Source: Allofranklinella schreckenbergeri
GTDB taxonomy: Bacteria; Pseudomonadota; Gammaproteobacteria; Burkholderiales; Burkholderiaceae_C
Length of the DNA: 64,000 nucleotides
Reading direction: 5' to 3'
Assembly: GCF_003703475.1 (NCBI RefSeq)
Contig: NZ_RDQM01000005.1
Location: 62,001-126,000 of the forward strand
This document shows, piece by piece, positions 1-8,485 of the stretch (positions are counted from its first letter, which is position 1; each line of letters begins with the position of its first letter). The translations under genes and the position numbers were made by a program. The notes under the pieces are model-generated. The model saw nothing but the letters and a program-made list of their open reading frames with translations, made no database searches and was not told the origin of the DNA.

Positions 1-169
1 CCGCCTTGATTTCGGGCTTGGTGGCATCACGCAAAACCTTGAAGGTCACAGCGTTGGATTGCTCGGCAGCAAAAGTAGCCTTTTCGGAAACAACCGGCGC
101 CACCAACACTTGGTAAAGACGACCTTCCGAAAACTGGCGCTCTTTGGGGCTTGGATTGACGCGGCTCAT
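1..169 (-). CDS. rplW: 50S ribosomal protein L23 (partial, N-terminal 56 residues)
   Basis: L23 binds 23S rRNA near the peptide exit tunnel and is a docking site for trigger factor and SRP. Only the N-terminus is inside the window; it begins [18 protein letters not shown] and continues with the family motif [11 protein letters not shown]. The start codon overlaps the stop of rplD by four bases (ATGA on the minus strand), which indicates translational coupling in the ribosomal protein operon L3-L4-L23. The gene runs off the left edge, so its 3' end is not seen. Confidence 0.93.
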   Translation of the reverse strand, partial: MSRVNPSPKERQFSEGRLYQVLVAPVVSEKATFAAEQSNAVTFKVLRDATKPEIKA

Positions 170-783
170 ACGAACATCTCCTTGAGCTTGTCAACGGCAC
201 CCTTGGTCACCAGCACTTTCTTGAAGTGCACCAGCGACAGGGGATCAACGTAACGCGGCTCGATGACATACACGTTGGCCAGATTGCGCGAAGCCAGATA
301 GAGGTTCTCATCCACCTCAGAGGCAATCAACAACGCGGAATCCACCTTCATGTTCTTGAGTTTGGAAGCAAAAGCCTTGGTCTTAGGCGTATCGAGCTTG
401 ATATCTTCCACCACCGACAGACGGCCATCAGCGACCAGCTTGGAGAGGATGGAAGCCATACCAACACGGTACTGCTTCTTGTTGACCTTGTGCGAATAAT
501 TTTCCTCGGGCAAGTTCGGAAAAATGCGACCACCCCCACGCCACAGCGGCGAGGAAGTCATACCAGCGCGAGCATTGCCCGTACCTTTTTGACGGAAAGG
601 CTTTTTGGTCGAATGGCGAACCTGTTGGCGATCCTTCTGGGCACGCGTAGCCTGACGGGCATTGGCCCGATAAGCCACCACGAGTTGATGGATCAAAGCC
701 TCGTTGTAATCGCGACCAAACAGCACTTCAGGCACATCCACAGTCGATGCCTGACCTTGTTCATTGAGGAGCTCGACCTGCAT
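166..783 (-). CDS. rplD: 50S ribosomal protein L4
   Basis: L4 is an early-assembly 23S rRNA-binding protein whose extended loop lines the exit tunnel; in enterics it also autoregulates the S10 operon. The 205-residue length is normal. The glycine/arginine-rich loop [22 protein letters not shown] (split here as [11 protein letters not shown] then SSPLWRGGG, residues about 64-86) is the hallmark of the family. It abuts rplC (stop of rplC at 783) and overlaps rplW by four bases, so the three genes are co-transcribed leftward. Confidence 0.97.
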   Translation of the reverse strand: MQVELLNEQGQASTVDVPEVLFGRDYNEALIHQLVVAYRANARQATRAQKDRQQVRHSTKKPFRQKGTGNARAGMTSSPLWRGGGRIFPNLPEENYSHKVNKKQYRVGMASILSKLVADGRLSVVEDIKLDTPKTKAFASKLKNMKVDSALLIASEVDENLYLASRNLANVYVIEPRYVDPLSLVHFKKVLVTKGAVDKLKEMFV

Positions 784-1457
784 TATTGGGCTCCTTTCTT
801 GGCCTCAGCCTTGACAGAAGGACGCACCGTCACAAAACCACCCTTAGAGCCAGGCACCGCCCCTTTGATGAGCAGCAACTGACGAGCTTCGTCGATGCGA
901 ACGATATCCAGGTTTTGCGTCGTCACAGTCTCATCACCCAGATGACCTGTCATGCGCTTGCCAGGAAAAATACGACCAGGATCTTGCGCCATACCGATGG
1001 AACCAGGCACACGGTGCGAACGGCTGTTACCGTGCGAAGCGCGCTGCGAGCCAAAGTTGTGGCGCTTGATGGTGCCGGCGTAGCCCTTACCAATGGAAGT
1101 GCCTTGCACGTCCACCTTCTGACCTACCGAGAAGATATTGGCCACAGGCACTTGCGCACCAGCAGCATATTGACCGGCCGTTTCCGCAGTCACGCGGAAT
1201 TCACGAACGACCTCACCCGCTTGCACACCTGCTTTGGACAGATGGCCCGCCTCAGGCTTGGTCACACGCGAGGCCTTGCGCGACCCATAGGTCACCTGCA
1301 AGGCGGTGTAACCGTCGTTCTCTTGGGTTTTGACCTGGGTCACACGGTTATCGGATACATCCACCACCGTAACAGGGATGGACTCCCCGTCATCGGTGAA
1401 CAGGCGCATCATGCCCACCTTGCGGCCCAGCAACCCCAGGGAGTTACTCAGACTCAT
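783..1457 (-). CDS. rplC: 50S ribosomal protein L3
   Basis: L3 initiates 50S assembly and its central extension reaches the peptidyl transferase centre. I chose the start at 1457 ([20 protein letters not shown]) because a GGAG ribosome binding site lies 7 bases upstream, although the frame is open for another 83 codons that look nothing like L3. The product is 224 residues, the usual size, and contains the family motif [17 protein letters not shown] near residues 140-160. No rpsJ (S10) gene is found directly upstream; the next gene is a divergent ABC transporter ATPase. Confidence 0.96.
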   Translation of the reverse strand: MSLSNSLGLLGRKVGMMRLFTDDGESIPVTVVDVSDNRVTQVKTQENDGYTALQVTYGSRKASRVTKPEAGHLSKAGVQAGEVVREFRVTAETAGQYAAGAQVPVANIFSVGQKVDVQGTSIGKGYAGTIKRHNFGSQRASHGNSRSHRVPGSIGMAQDPGRIFPGKRMTGHLGDETVTTQNLDIVRIDEARQLLLIKGAVPGSKGGFVTVRPSVKAEAKKGAQ

Positions 1458-1812
1458 GTTATTACTCCGAAACCCCCGCCGTGGCCACTGCAATTGGTAG
1501 CGCACGTTGCCGCCCGGCGCCCAACGGCTCTTGGCGACTGCGAAGGAAGGTTGAAAAAACTCCGCCGAAATGGCGAAGCCCGCGATTCTAGCCCGCTTCG
1601 AGCGGCACGCGCAAGCCAGCCAAGCTGAACTTCGCATATTCCCTACACCAAAACCGCTTCTCTTGATGCCGCCGTGCCATGGGGACTTACCCCATTGTCG
1701 CCCCAAGGGCGCATAACTAACATTTGCGCGCTTCCAACAACCATCGCTTGCTGCATGCTTGCGGGCATTCCACCGCTGGCCTGTCGCTTTTGGGCGCTAT
1801 GCAGGTAACGCA
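1458..1812. other. Divergent intergenic region between rplC and the ABC transporter
   Basis: These 355 bases separate the leftward ribosomal protein genes from the rightward transporter genes, so they should carry two promoters. I see no credible coding region: the in-frame extensions of both neighbours have no ribosome binding site. A short palindrome ATGGGG-actta-CCCCAT lies near 1678-1694. I cannot identify a convincing -35/-10 pair by eye. Confidence 0.5.
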
Positions 1813-2583
1813 ATGACCGACATCATCCTCTCAACAAAAAACCTGACCAAGGAGTTCAAAGGCTTCACTGCGGTGGACAACGTGAACCTCCAGATTCAGC
1901 GCGGGCATATCCACGCGCTGATTGGCCCCAACGGGGCCGGGAAAACCACTTGCTTTAATTTGTTGACCAAATTTCTGGTGCCCACGCGCGGCACCATCAT
2001 GTTCAACGGTATCGACATCACCCAGGAAAAGCCCGCGCAAATTGCGCGACGCGGGGTGATTCGTTCGTTTCAGATTTCGGCGGTTTTTCCGCATTTGACT
2101 TTGCTGGAGAACGTGCGCATAGCACTGCAACGCCAGTTGGGCACGCAGTACCACTTTTGGAAAAGCGCCCGCTCGCTGGAGCCGCTGAACGAGCGCGCCT
2201 TGCAGTTGCTCGGCGAAGTGGGTTTGCGCGAGTTGGCGTTTGAGATCACCGCCAACTTGCCTTACGGGCGCAAACGTGCGCTGGAGATCGCCACCACTTT
2301 GGCGATGGAGCCCGAGCTGATGCTGCTGGACGAGCCCACCCAGGGCATGGGCCATGAGGATGTGGATCGCGTCACCGAACTGATTAAAGAAGTCTCCAAA
2401 GGCCGCACCATTTTGATGGTGGAGCACAACATGAAGGTCGTTTCCACCATTGCCGATCGCATCTCCGTTTTGCAGCGCGGCGCCATTTTGGCCGAGGGCG
2501 AATACGCACAGGTCTCGCAAGACCCGCGCGTGATGGAAGCCTATATGGGCACCAGCGAAGGCCAACTGCAAGGAGCGCACTGA
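1813..2583 (+). CDS. livG: ABC transporter ATP-binding protein, LivG type (branched-chain amino acid/amide uptake)
   Basis: Cytoplasmic ATPase of a high-affinity HAAT-family importer. The start at 1813 gives MTDIILSTKNLTKEFKGF, the normal beginning; an upstream in-frame ATG at 1759 lacks support. Walker A is GPNGAGKT (residues 38-45), Walker B is LMLLDEPTQGMGHED, and the signature is the LivG-typical YGRKRALEIA rather than a plain LSGGQ. The switch histidine is in MVEHNM. The 256-residue length is normal. It is followed after two bases by the second ATPase gene, so the two are one operon. The transported substrate cannot be read from the sequence. Confidence 0.9.
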   Translation: MTDIILSTKNLTKEFKGFTAVDNVNLQIQRGHIHALIGPNGAGKTTCFNLLTKFLVPTRGTIMFNGIDITQEKPAQIARRGVIRSFQISAVFPHLTLLENVRIALQRQLGTQYHFWKSARSLEPLNERALQLLGEVGLRELAFEITANLPYGRKRALEIATTLAMEPELMLLDEPTQGMGHEDVDRVTELIKEVSKGRTILMVEHNMKVVSTIADRISVLQRGAILAEGEYAQVSQDPRVMEAYMGTSEGQLQGAH

Positions 2584-2585
2584 TT

Positions 2586-3395
2586 ATGAGCACCGCAACC
2601 CTGGGCGCGGCAGCCGCCCCTGACGCATCCGCGCACAGCGCATCCAACGGCCCGCTGGCGCTGGAAATTGCCAACCTGCACGGCTGGTATGGCGAATCCC
2701 ACGTTTTGCATGGCGTGAACCTGCAAGTGCGGCGCGGCGAAGTGGTCACCTTGCTGGGCCGCAATGGCGCGGGCCGCACGTCGATTTTGCGCGCCATCAC
2801 GGGCCTGATCGGCAAGCGCGCAGGCTCCATCAAGGTCAACGGGGTGGAGACCGTAGGCCTGGCCACGCACCGCATCGCCCACTTGGGCATTGGCTATTGC
2901 CCCGAGGAAAGAGGCATCTTCTCCAGCCTGACTGCGGAAGAAAACCTGCTGCTGCCGCCGGTGCTGGGCGTTGGCTTTTTGCGCGCGCTGGGCGGCAGCT
3001 TCGGCAGCGGGCAGGAGGCAGGCATGAGCGTGGAGGAGATTTACGCCATGTTCCCCAACCTGCGCGAGCGCAGGCACAGCCAGGGCACGCGCCTCTCCGG
3101 CGGCGAGCAGCAGATGCTGGCGGTGGGGCGCATTTTGCGCACGGGCGCCAATTTGCTGCTGCTGGACGAAATCTCCGAAGGGCTGGCGCCGGTGATCGTG
3201 CAAGCGCTGGCGCAAATGATTACCACGCTGCGCGCCAAGGGCTACACCATCGTGATGGTGGAGCAGAACTTCCGCTTCGCCGCGCCGTTGGCCGACCGCT
3301 TTTACGTCATCGAGCATGGCGAGGTGATCGAGCACTTCACCGCCGCCGAGCTGGAGGCAAAAATGCCTTTGCTCAACGAGCTGCTGGGTGTTTGA
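2586..3395 (+). CDS. livF: ABC transporter ATP-binding protein, LivF type, with Arg in Walker A
   Basis: Second cytoplasmic ATPase of the same importer, 269 residues with an unusual Ala/Ser-rich N-terminal tail of about 22 residues. The signature LSGGEQQMLAVGR, Walker B LLLLDEISEGLAP and the switch-containing MVEQNF fit LivF. The P-loop reads GRNGAGRTS (near residues 58-66): the normally invariant lysine that holds the ATP phosphates is arginine. The codon is an unambiguous CGC. Either this site is degenerate and the LivG site does most of the hydrolysis, or arginine is tolerated in this subgroup. The gene ends just before AT-rich repeat copy R1. Confidence 0.88.
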   Translation: MSTATLGAAAAPDASAHSASNGPLALEIANLHGWYGESHVLHGVNLQVRRGEVVTLLGRNGAGRTSILRAITGLIGKRAGSIKVNGVETVGLATHRIAHLGIGYCPEERGIFSSLTAEENLLLPPVLGVGFLRALGGSFGSGQEAGMSVEEIYAMFPNLRERRHSQGTRLSGGEQQMLAVGRILRTGANLLLLDEISEGLAPVIVQALAQMITTLRAKGYTIVMVEQNFRFAAPLADRFYVIEHGEVIEHFTAAELEAKMPLLNELLGV

Positions 3396-3402
3396 TTGTT
3401 AT

Positions 3403-3480
3403 TTTATAGATCAAAAAGAAAAATAACATTATTATTTTGGCTTGATAGGCATACAGTCATATTTACTTTGATTTATAAGC
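3403..3480 (-). repeat. AT-rich palindromic repeat, copy R1
   Basis: First of 13 copies of an AT-rich element with inverted ends (consensus arms TTTACAAATCAAAGGAAA and its reverse complement) and an asymmetric core (CATCATGCCGAAACAAGG). Here the core is reversed (TTGGCTTGAT near 3438) and the right arm is TTTACTTTGATTTATAA. It lies between livF and the binding-protein gene, 74 bases before the latter's ATG. Confidence 0.75.
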
Positions 3481-3553
3481 CAAACGCCCGCGCGAAGCAC
3501 CCCCAATTTCCCTCCGATCCCCTGCCTTACCACGCTTTAAAAGGAGACTTCCC

Positions 3554-4750
3554 ATGAAAACCGTTCCCTACACCGCCATTGCCGCCGCCGTGCTGAGCGC
3601 CAGCTTGCTGGGCGCAGCCCACGCGCAAGACAAGGTCACGATTGGTTTTGTGACCGACATGTCCAGCCTCTACTCCGACCTGGACGGCAAAAATGGCGCC
3701 GTCGCCATCCAGATGGCGATCGACGATTTCGGCGGCAAAGTGCTGGGCAAGCCCATCGAGCTGCTGACGGCCGACCACCAAAACAAAGCCGACATCGCCG
3801 CCGCCAAGGTGCGCGAGTGGATCGATACCCAAAAAGCCTCGCTGATCATGGGGGGCACCAACTCCAGCACGGCCCTGGCCTCCAGCGCCATCGCCAACGA
3901 GAAAAAAGTGCTTTACATCAACAACGGCGCTGGCTCGACGGTGCTGACCAACGAGCAGTGCACGCCCTACACCATCCACTACGCTTACGACACCATGGCC
4001 TTGGCGCGCGGTACCGGCTCGGCCATCGTCAGCGGCGGGGGCAAAAGCTGGTTTTTCCTGACGGCCGATTACGCCTTCGGCCACGCGTTGGAAAAAGACA
4101 CCGCCGCCACCGTCAAAGCCGCCAGCGGAGAGGTCAAAGGCAGTGTGCGCCACCCGCTCAACGCCTCGGACTTCTCCTCCTTCCTGCTGCAAGCGCAAGC
4201 CTCGGGCGCGCAGATTCTGGGGATGGCCAACGCCGGGGGCGACACCATCAACACCATCAAGGCTGCCAACGAGTTTGGCATCACAGGCTCCATGAAGCTC
4301 GCCGGTTTGCTGCTGTTTCTCTCCGACATCCACAGCATGGGGCTGGAGACCACCAAAGGCCTGCAATTCACCACCAGTTGGTACTGGGACATGAACGACG
4401 AGACGCGCGCCTGGGCCAAGAAGTTCTATGACAAGACCAAGCGCATGCCCACCTCCATCCATGCGGCCGATTACTCGGCGGCCATGAACTACCTCAAAGC
4501 CGTGCAAGAGGCGGGCACGCTGGAGACCGACAAGGTCAACGCCGTGCTGCGCAGCAAGGAGATCAAGGACTTTTACGCCCAGGGCACGATCCGCCCCGAC
4601 GGGCGCTTTGAGCACAACATGTATTTGGTGGAGGTCAAGCAACCTGCCGAATCCAAGCGCGAATGGGATTACCTGAAAGTCGTCAAGACCCTGCCTGGCA
4701 ACGAAGTGTTCTTCAAGAAAGAAGAAAGCAAATGCGCGCTGTGGAAGTAA
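3554..4750 (+). CDS. ABC transporter periplasmic substrate-binding protein (Leu/Ile/Val or amide type)
   Basis: Periplasmic receptor of the importer, Peripla_BP_6 family (type I fold), 398 residues. A signal peptide occupies residues 1 to about 24 (hydrophobic stretch ending GAAHA, cleavage before QDKVTIGFVTDM). The start has a strong AAAGGAG ribosome binding site six bases upstream. The motifs TIGFVTDMSSLYSDLDGKNG and ADHQNKADIAAAKVREWI are typical of the family. C-terminal Cys plus the Cys in ANEQCTPY could form the usual disulfide. Ligand is unknown: aliphatic amides, amino acids or aromatic acids are all used by relatives. Confidence 0.9.
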   Translation: MKTVPYTAIAAAVLSASLLGAAHAQDKVTIGFVTDMSSLYSDLDGKNGAVAIQMAIDDFGGKVLGKPIELLTADHQNKADIAAAKVREWIDTQKASLIMGGTNSSTALASSAIANEKKVLYINNGAGSTVLTNEQCTPYTIHYAYDTMALARGTGSAIVSGGGKSWFFLTADYAFGHALEKDTAATVKAASGEVKGSVRHPLNASDFSSFLLQAQASGAQILGMANAGGDTINTIKAANEFGITGSMKLAGLLLFLSDIHSMGLETTKGLQFTTSWYWDMNDETRAWAKKFYDKTKRMPTSIHAADYSAAMNYLKAVQEAGTLETDKVNAVLRSKEIKDFYAQGTIRPDGRFEHNMYLVEVKQPAESKREWDYLKVVKTLPGNEVFFKKEESKCALWK

Positions 4751-4917
4751 TGCCGTAATGCGCTGCCTGTGCGCCAGGGCTGCATGCAACCGGCAGACCT
4801 GGCGCAAGCAGCGCCTGCTCCCAGCCAACGCGCCGGGCGCTGCGCCGCGCATCCACCACGCCCGGCCCGCGCGGCTTTGATTGTTCCCTTTGCCTCACTA
4901 GCCCCTGTGCATTTGTC

Positions 4918-5805
4918 ATGGATACGATTTTTGGAGTCCCTCTACCGGCCCTGATGAGCCAATTGCTGCTCGGGCTGGTCAATGGCTCGTTTTACGCCAT
5001 TCTCAGCCTTGGCCTGGCCGTGATCTTCGGCCTGCTCAATGTCATCAACTTTGCACACGGCGCGCTGTTCATGATGGGCGCCATCGTCACCTGGATGGCC
5101 ATGCATTACCTGGGCATCAACTACTGGGTGATGCTGGTGCTGGCACCGGTTGTCGTGGGGCTGTTCGGCATCGTGCTGGAGCGGCTGTTCCTGCGCTGGA
5201 TTTACAAGCTGGACCACATTTACGGCCTGCTGCTGACGCTGGGCCTGACCTTGCTCATCGAAGGCGCCTTCCGCTCAGCTTATGGCGTAGCAGGCTTGAG
5301 CTATGGCACGCCTGACATCCTGCGCGGCGGCATCAATCTGGGCTTCATGTTCATGCCGAAATACCGCGCGTGGGTGGTGGTGGCCTCCCTGCTGGTGTGC
5401 TTTTTCACCTGGTTCATGATCGAGAAGACGCGCCTGGGCTCTTACCTGCGCGCCGGCACGGAAAACCCGCGCCTGGTGGAGGCTTTCGGCATCAACGTCC
5501 CCCTCATGGTCACGCTCACCTACGGCTTTGGCGTCGCGCTGGCCGCTTTTGCTGGCGTATTGGCTGCGCCGATTTACCAAGTCTCCCCGCTGATGGGGCA
5601 AAACCTCATCATCACCGTCTTTGCAGTGGTGGTGATTGGCGGCATGGGCTCCATCATGGGCTCGATCATCACCGGCCTGCTGCTGGGCGTCGTCGAAGGG
5701 CTTACGCGTGTGTACTACCCAGAGGCGTCGTCCACCGTAGTCTTTGTGATCATGGCCATTGTGTTGTTGATCCGCCCCGCCGGGCTGTTTGGCAAGGAGC
5801 AATGA
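4918..5805 (+). CDS. livH: ABC transporter permease, LivH type
   Basis: Integral membrane permease, 295 residues with about eight hydrophobic segments (for example LLLGLVNGSFYAILSLGLAVIF near the N-terminus and VVFVIMAIVLLIRPAGLFG at the end). The motif GLLNVINFAHGALFMMGA is characteristic of LivH. It forms the membrane channel with the next gene product. The 167-base gap from the binding-protein gene holds no recognisable site. The gene end supplies the ribosome binding site for livM (AAGGAG in its last codons). Confidence 0.92.
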   Translation: MDTIFGVPLPALMSQLLLGLVNGSFYAILSLGLAVIFGLLNVINFAHGALFMMGAIVTWMAMHYLGINYWVMLVLAPVVVGLFGIVLERLFLRWIYKLDHIYGLLLTLGLTLLIEGAFRSAYGVAGLSYGTPDILRGGINLGFMFMPKYRAWVVVASLLVCFFTWFMIEKTRLGSYLRAGTENPRLVEAFGINVPLMVTLTYGFGVALAAFAGVLAAPIYQVSPLMGQNLIITVFAVVVIGGMGSIMGSIITGLLLGVVEGLTRVYYPEASSTVVFVIMAIVLLIRPAGLFGKEQ

Positions 5806-5806
5806 G

Positions 5807-6820
5807 ATGGCGGAAGCAAAAAACATGAATCAACCCCTCAAACCTCTCGTTTTGTTTGGCTACGCCGCGCTGCTCTTGCTGCTGATTGCCGCGCCTACCG
5901 AATACATCGGGGTTTATCCAGTCTTCATGATGAAGTTGCTGTGTTTTGCCCTGTTTGCGTGCTCATTCAACCTGCTGTTTGGCTACACCGGGATGCTCTC
6001 GTTTGGCCATGCCGCCTTTTTGGGCGGCTCGGCCTACATCACAGGCTATACGCTCAAGGCCTGGGGCGTCACGGCGGAAGTCGGCTTGTTGCTGGGCACC
6101 GCTTTTGGCGCACTGCTGGGGCTGGTCATGGGCTACCTGGCCATCAAGCGCCAGGGCATCTACTTCACGATGATCACCTTGGCGCTGGCGCAAATGCTGT
6201 ATTTCTTCTGGCTGCAAGCGCCTTTTACCGGCGGCGAAGATGGCTTGCAGGGCGTGCCGCGCGGCAAACTGCTGGGCGTGCTGGATCTGAGCGATGACAT
6301 GACCATGTATTACGTGTGCCTGGCCATCGTGGCGATCGCCTTTCTTTTCATCATCCGCATCGTGCATTCCCCCTTCGGCCATATCCTGCACGCCATCAAG
6401 GAAAACGAGCCTCGCGCCACATCGTTAGGCTACGACACCAACCGCTTCAAGCTGCTGGTTTTTGTTCTCTCGGCTGCTTTGTCTGGCCTGGCTGGCTCGC
6501 TGAAAACCTTGGTGCTGGGCTTTGCCACTCTGACCGATGTGCACTGGGCCATGTCCGGCCACGCCGTTTTGATGACCCTGGTTGGCGGCATGGGCACTAT
6601 GGCCGGCCCGCTGGTGGGCGCTGCGGTGGTAGTGGCCATTGAAAACAAAGTGGGCGAATGGGGTAATGCCATCGCGGCACTTTCAGGCATTGAGTGGTTC
6701 CGGTCGCTGGGCGAATCCGTCACCATCGTGACAGGCTTGATTTTTGTCGTCTGCGTGCTGCTGTTCCGCCGAGGGATCATGGGAGAGGTATTGCACTTGC
6801 TGCGCGGCTCGAAAAACTGA
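5807..6820 (+). CDS. livM: ABC transporter permease, LivM type
   Basis: Second membrane permease, 337 residues. I take ATG at 5807 because AAGGAG at 5794-5799 is seven bases upstream; a TTG in frame at 5789 and an ATG at 5825 are the alternatives. The motif NLLFGYTGMLSFGHAAFLGGSAYITG identifies LivM (written here as NLLFGYTGMLSFGHAAFLGG then SAYITG). There is one base between the livH stop and this start. A strong terminator follows 17 bases after the stop, so this is the last gene of the transporter operon. Confidence 0.92.
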   Translation: MAEAKNMNQPLKPLVLFGYAALLLLLIAAPTEYIGVYPVFMMKLLCFALFACSFNLLFGYTGMLSFGHAAFLGGSAYITGYTLKAWGVTAEVGLLLGTAFGALLGLVMGYLAIKRQGIYFTMITLALAQMLYFFWLQAPFTGGEDGLQGVPRGKLLGVLDLSDDMTMYYVCLAIVAIAFLFIIRIVHSPFGHILHAIKENEPRATSLGYDTNRFKLLVFVLSAALSGLAGSLKTLVLGFATLTDVHWAMSGHAVLMTLVGGMGTMAGPLVGAAVVVAIENKVGEWGNAIAALSGIEWFRSLGESVTIVTGLIFVVCVLLFRRGIMGEVLHLLRGSKN

Positions 6821-6836
6821 TCTCGATAACCCTCTG

Positions 6837-6882
6837 AAACAAAAGCGCAGCCCATTACACAATGGCTGCGCTTTTGTTTATG
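6837..6882 (+). terminator. Rho-independent terminator after livM
   Basis: A perfect 16-bp stem, AAACAAAAGCGCAGCC (6837-6852) with GGCTGCGCTTTTGTTT (6864-6879), 11-base loop. The arms end in A and T runs, so it could work in both directions, but only the plus-strand operon ends here. Confidence 0.9.
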
Positions 6883-7136
6883 TCGCTCCATCGCACGCAA
6901 ATGAACTCTACGCCATGCGTGAACATTTTTGTTGACCCCAAGCAACGGTGCTATGCGGCACACTATGCTTCCGACCCTAAAACCCGTCAGTGTAAATTGC
7001 CCAATAGTTAAACACTGTCAAGCGCGACACACCCATTGATACAAATGAATACAATCAAACATGAAGCGATAAAGTCGTGCCAAGCCCTTGTGCTGGCAGG
7101 GCTTACCAAACCAGATGAGAAGACAAAGGTGAAAGC
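6883..7136 (+). promoter_or_regulatory. Upstream region of the pilGHIJ-chpA operon
   Basis: This 254-base stretch lies between the terminator and pilG and must contain the promoter of the chemosensory operon. It is more AT-rich than the flanking genes, with a TTGACC at about 6932 and TATGCT at about 6964 that are too far apart to be one promoter. AAAGGTGA in front of the pilG ATG is the ribosome binding site. No coding region seen. Confidence 0.4.
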
Positions 7137-7523
7137 ATGAGCGACCAAGCAAACACCATCCGGGTGCTTGTAGTGGATGACAGCAACACAATCCGGCGCA
7201 GCGCCGAGATTTTTCTCAAACAAGGCGGACACGATGTGCTGCTGGCGGAAGATGGCTTTGACGCCTTGGCCAAAGTCAATGATTACGAGCCCAACCTGAT
7301 TTTTTGCGACATCCTGATGCCCAAGCTGGATGGCTATCAGACCTGCGCCATCATCAAACGCAACCCGAAATTCACCAGCACCCCCGTGATCATGCTGTCA
7401 TCCAAAGATGGCTTTTTCGACAAGGCCCGCGGACGTATGGTCGGCAGCGATGACTATCTCACCAAACCCTTCACCAAAGACCAATTGCTTAAAGCGGTGC
7501 AGGAATTCAGCGCAATCAAATAA
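7137..7523 (+). CDS. pilG: Twitching motility response regulator PilG
   Basis: Single-domain CheY-like receiver, 128 residues, that receives phosphate from the ChpA kinase and controls type IV pilus extension. Acid pocket D14/D15, phosphoacceptor D58 (in FCDILMP) and conserved K110 (in LTKPF) are all present. The N-terminus MSDQANTIRVLVVDDSNTIRRSAE and the order G-H-I-J-A match the Pseudomonas pil-chp cluster. The cluster here has no pilK (CheR) or chpB (CheB) gene, so adaptation enzymes must be elsewhere or absent. Confidence 0.93.
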   Translation: MSDQANTIRVLVVDDSNTIRRSAEIFLKQGGHDVLLAEDGFDALAKVNDYEPNLIFCDILMPKLDGYQTCAIIKRNPKFTSTPVIMLSSKDGFFDKARGRMVGSDDYLTKPFTKDQLLKAVQEFSAIK

Positions 7524-7549
7524 ATCATCCATAAGCACAAGAGGTAGAA

Positions 7550-7927
7550 ATGTTGATTGAAAAAGTACTGATAGTGGACGATTCGCGCACCGAGCAGGTT
7601 TACCTGTCAGACCTGCTACAAAAACAAGGCATGCAGGTGCGCACAGCCGACAATGCAGAAGAAGCGCTCAAAAGTCTGGCCGAGGAGCGCCCACACCTGA
7701 TCTTGATGGATGTAGTGATGCCCGGCAAAAATGGCTTTCAGCTCACCCGCACTATCACCAAAGACCCTGCTTACGCCGACATCCCCATCATCATTTGCAC
7801 GAGCAAGGATCAGAGCACGGACAAGGTATGGGGGATGCGACAAGGAGCTAAGGGCTACTTAGTCAAACCCGTCAACCCAAAAGAGTTGGAATCAGCCATT
7901 GACGCGCTGCGCTCGGAGGCTTCATGA
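7550..7927 (+). CDS. pilH: Twitching motility response regulator PilH
   Basis: Second CheY-like receiver, 125 residues, thought to act with or against PilG by controlling pilus retraction or draining phosphate. D10/D11, phosphoacceptor D54 (in LMDVVMPGKNGFQ) and K106 (in LVKPVNP) are intact. A GAGG ribosome binding site precedes the ATG. The stop overlaps the pilI start by four bases. Confidence 0.92.
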   Translation: MLIEKVLIVDDSRTEQVYLSDLLQKQGMQVRTADNAEEALKSLAEERPHLILMDVVMPGKNGFQLTRTITKDPAYADIPIIICTSKDQSTDKVWGMRQGAKGYLVKPVNPKELESAIDALRSEAS

Positions 7928-8475
7928 GCGCTTTCCGCAACCATGCTGACCGCGCCAGCAGTGAAGACCTCCAAATGCGCTTGGCCAAGCGGCTGAGGCA
8001 AATTGACACGGGCGAGCGCTCAGTTTCTTCATGGATGGCGGTGGAAATTGGCCGCCGCTCCCTTTTGTTGCCTTTGAGCCACGCATCCGAATTGCTGCAA
8101 TGGCAACGCCCCACCCCTGTGCCTTACACCAAACCCTGGTTCATGGGCATTGTCAGTTGGCGCGGAGACATTTTTGGCTTGATTGATGCCGCCCGCTTTC
8201 TGGACGCGGATTCGCCATCACGCAGCGAACAAGCACTCTCGCAATGCCACTTGCTGACCTTCAACCCGGCTTTGGAAATCAATGCGGCCTTGCTCATCGA
8301 CACTGTTACAGGCCTCAAAAGCGTGAACGACTTTGAAGCCGCCCATGCCCCCATGCCCAATAGCGCCCCCGCTTTCATGGGCAATATTTATACCGATCTT
8401 CAAGGCAAGCTCTGGCAGGAATTGAATCTTCAAGCCTTTGCCCAGCAGCCAGAATTTCTCTCTATCCGCCTCTGA
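7924..8475 (+). CDS. pilI: Chemotaxis coupling protein PilI (CheW-like)
   Basis: CheW-domain adaptor of 183 residues linking the receptor PilJ to the kinase ChpA. The CheW core begins around residue 35 ([24 protein letters not shown]) and includes [22 protein letters not shown]. Translational coupling to pilH by an ATGA overlap. The 3' end is ten bases from the pilJ start. Confidence 0.9.
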   Translation: MSAFRNHADRASSEDLQMRLAKRLRQIDTGERSVSSWMAVEIGRRSLLLPLSHASELLQWQRPTPVPYTKPWFMGIVSWRGDIFGLIDAARFLDADSPSRSEQALSQCHLLTFNPALEINAALLIDTVTGLKSVNDFEAAHAPMPNSAPAFMGNIYTDLQGKLWQELNLQAFAQQPEFLSIRL

Positions 8476-8485
8476 TTCACCGCCC

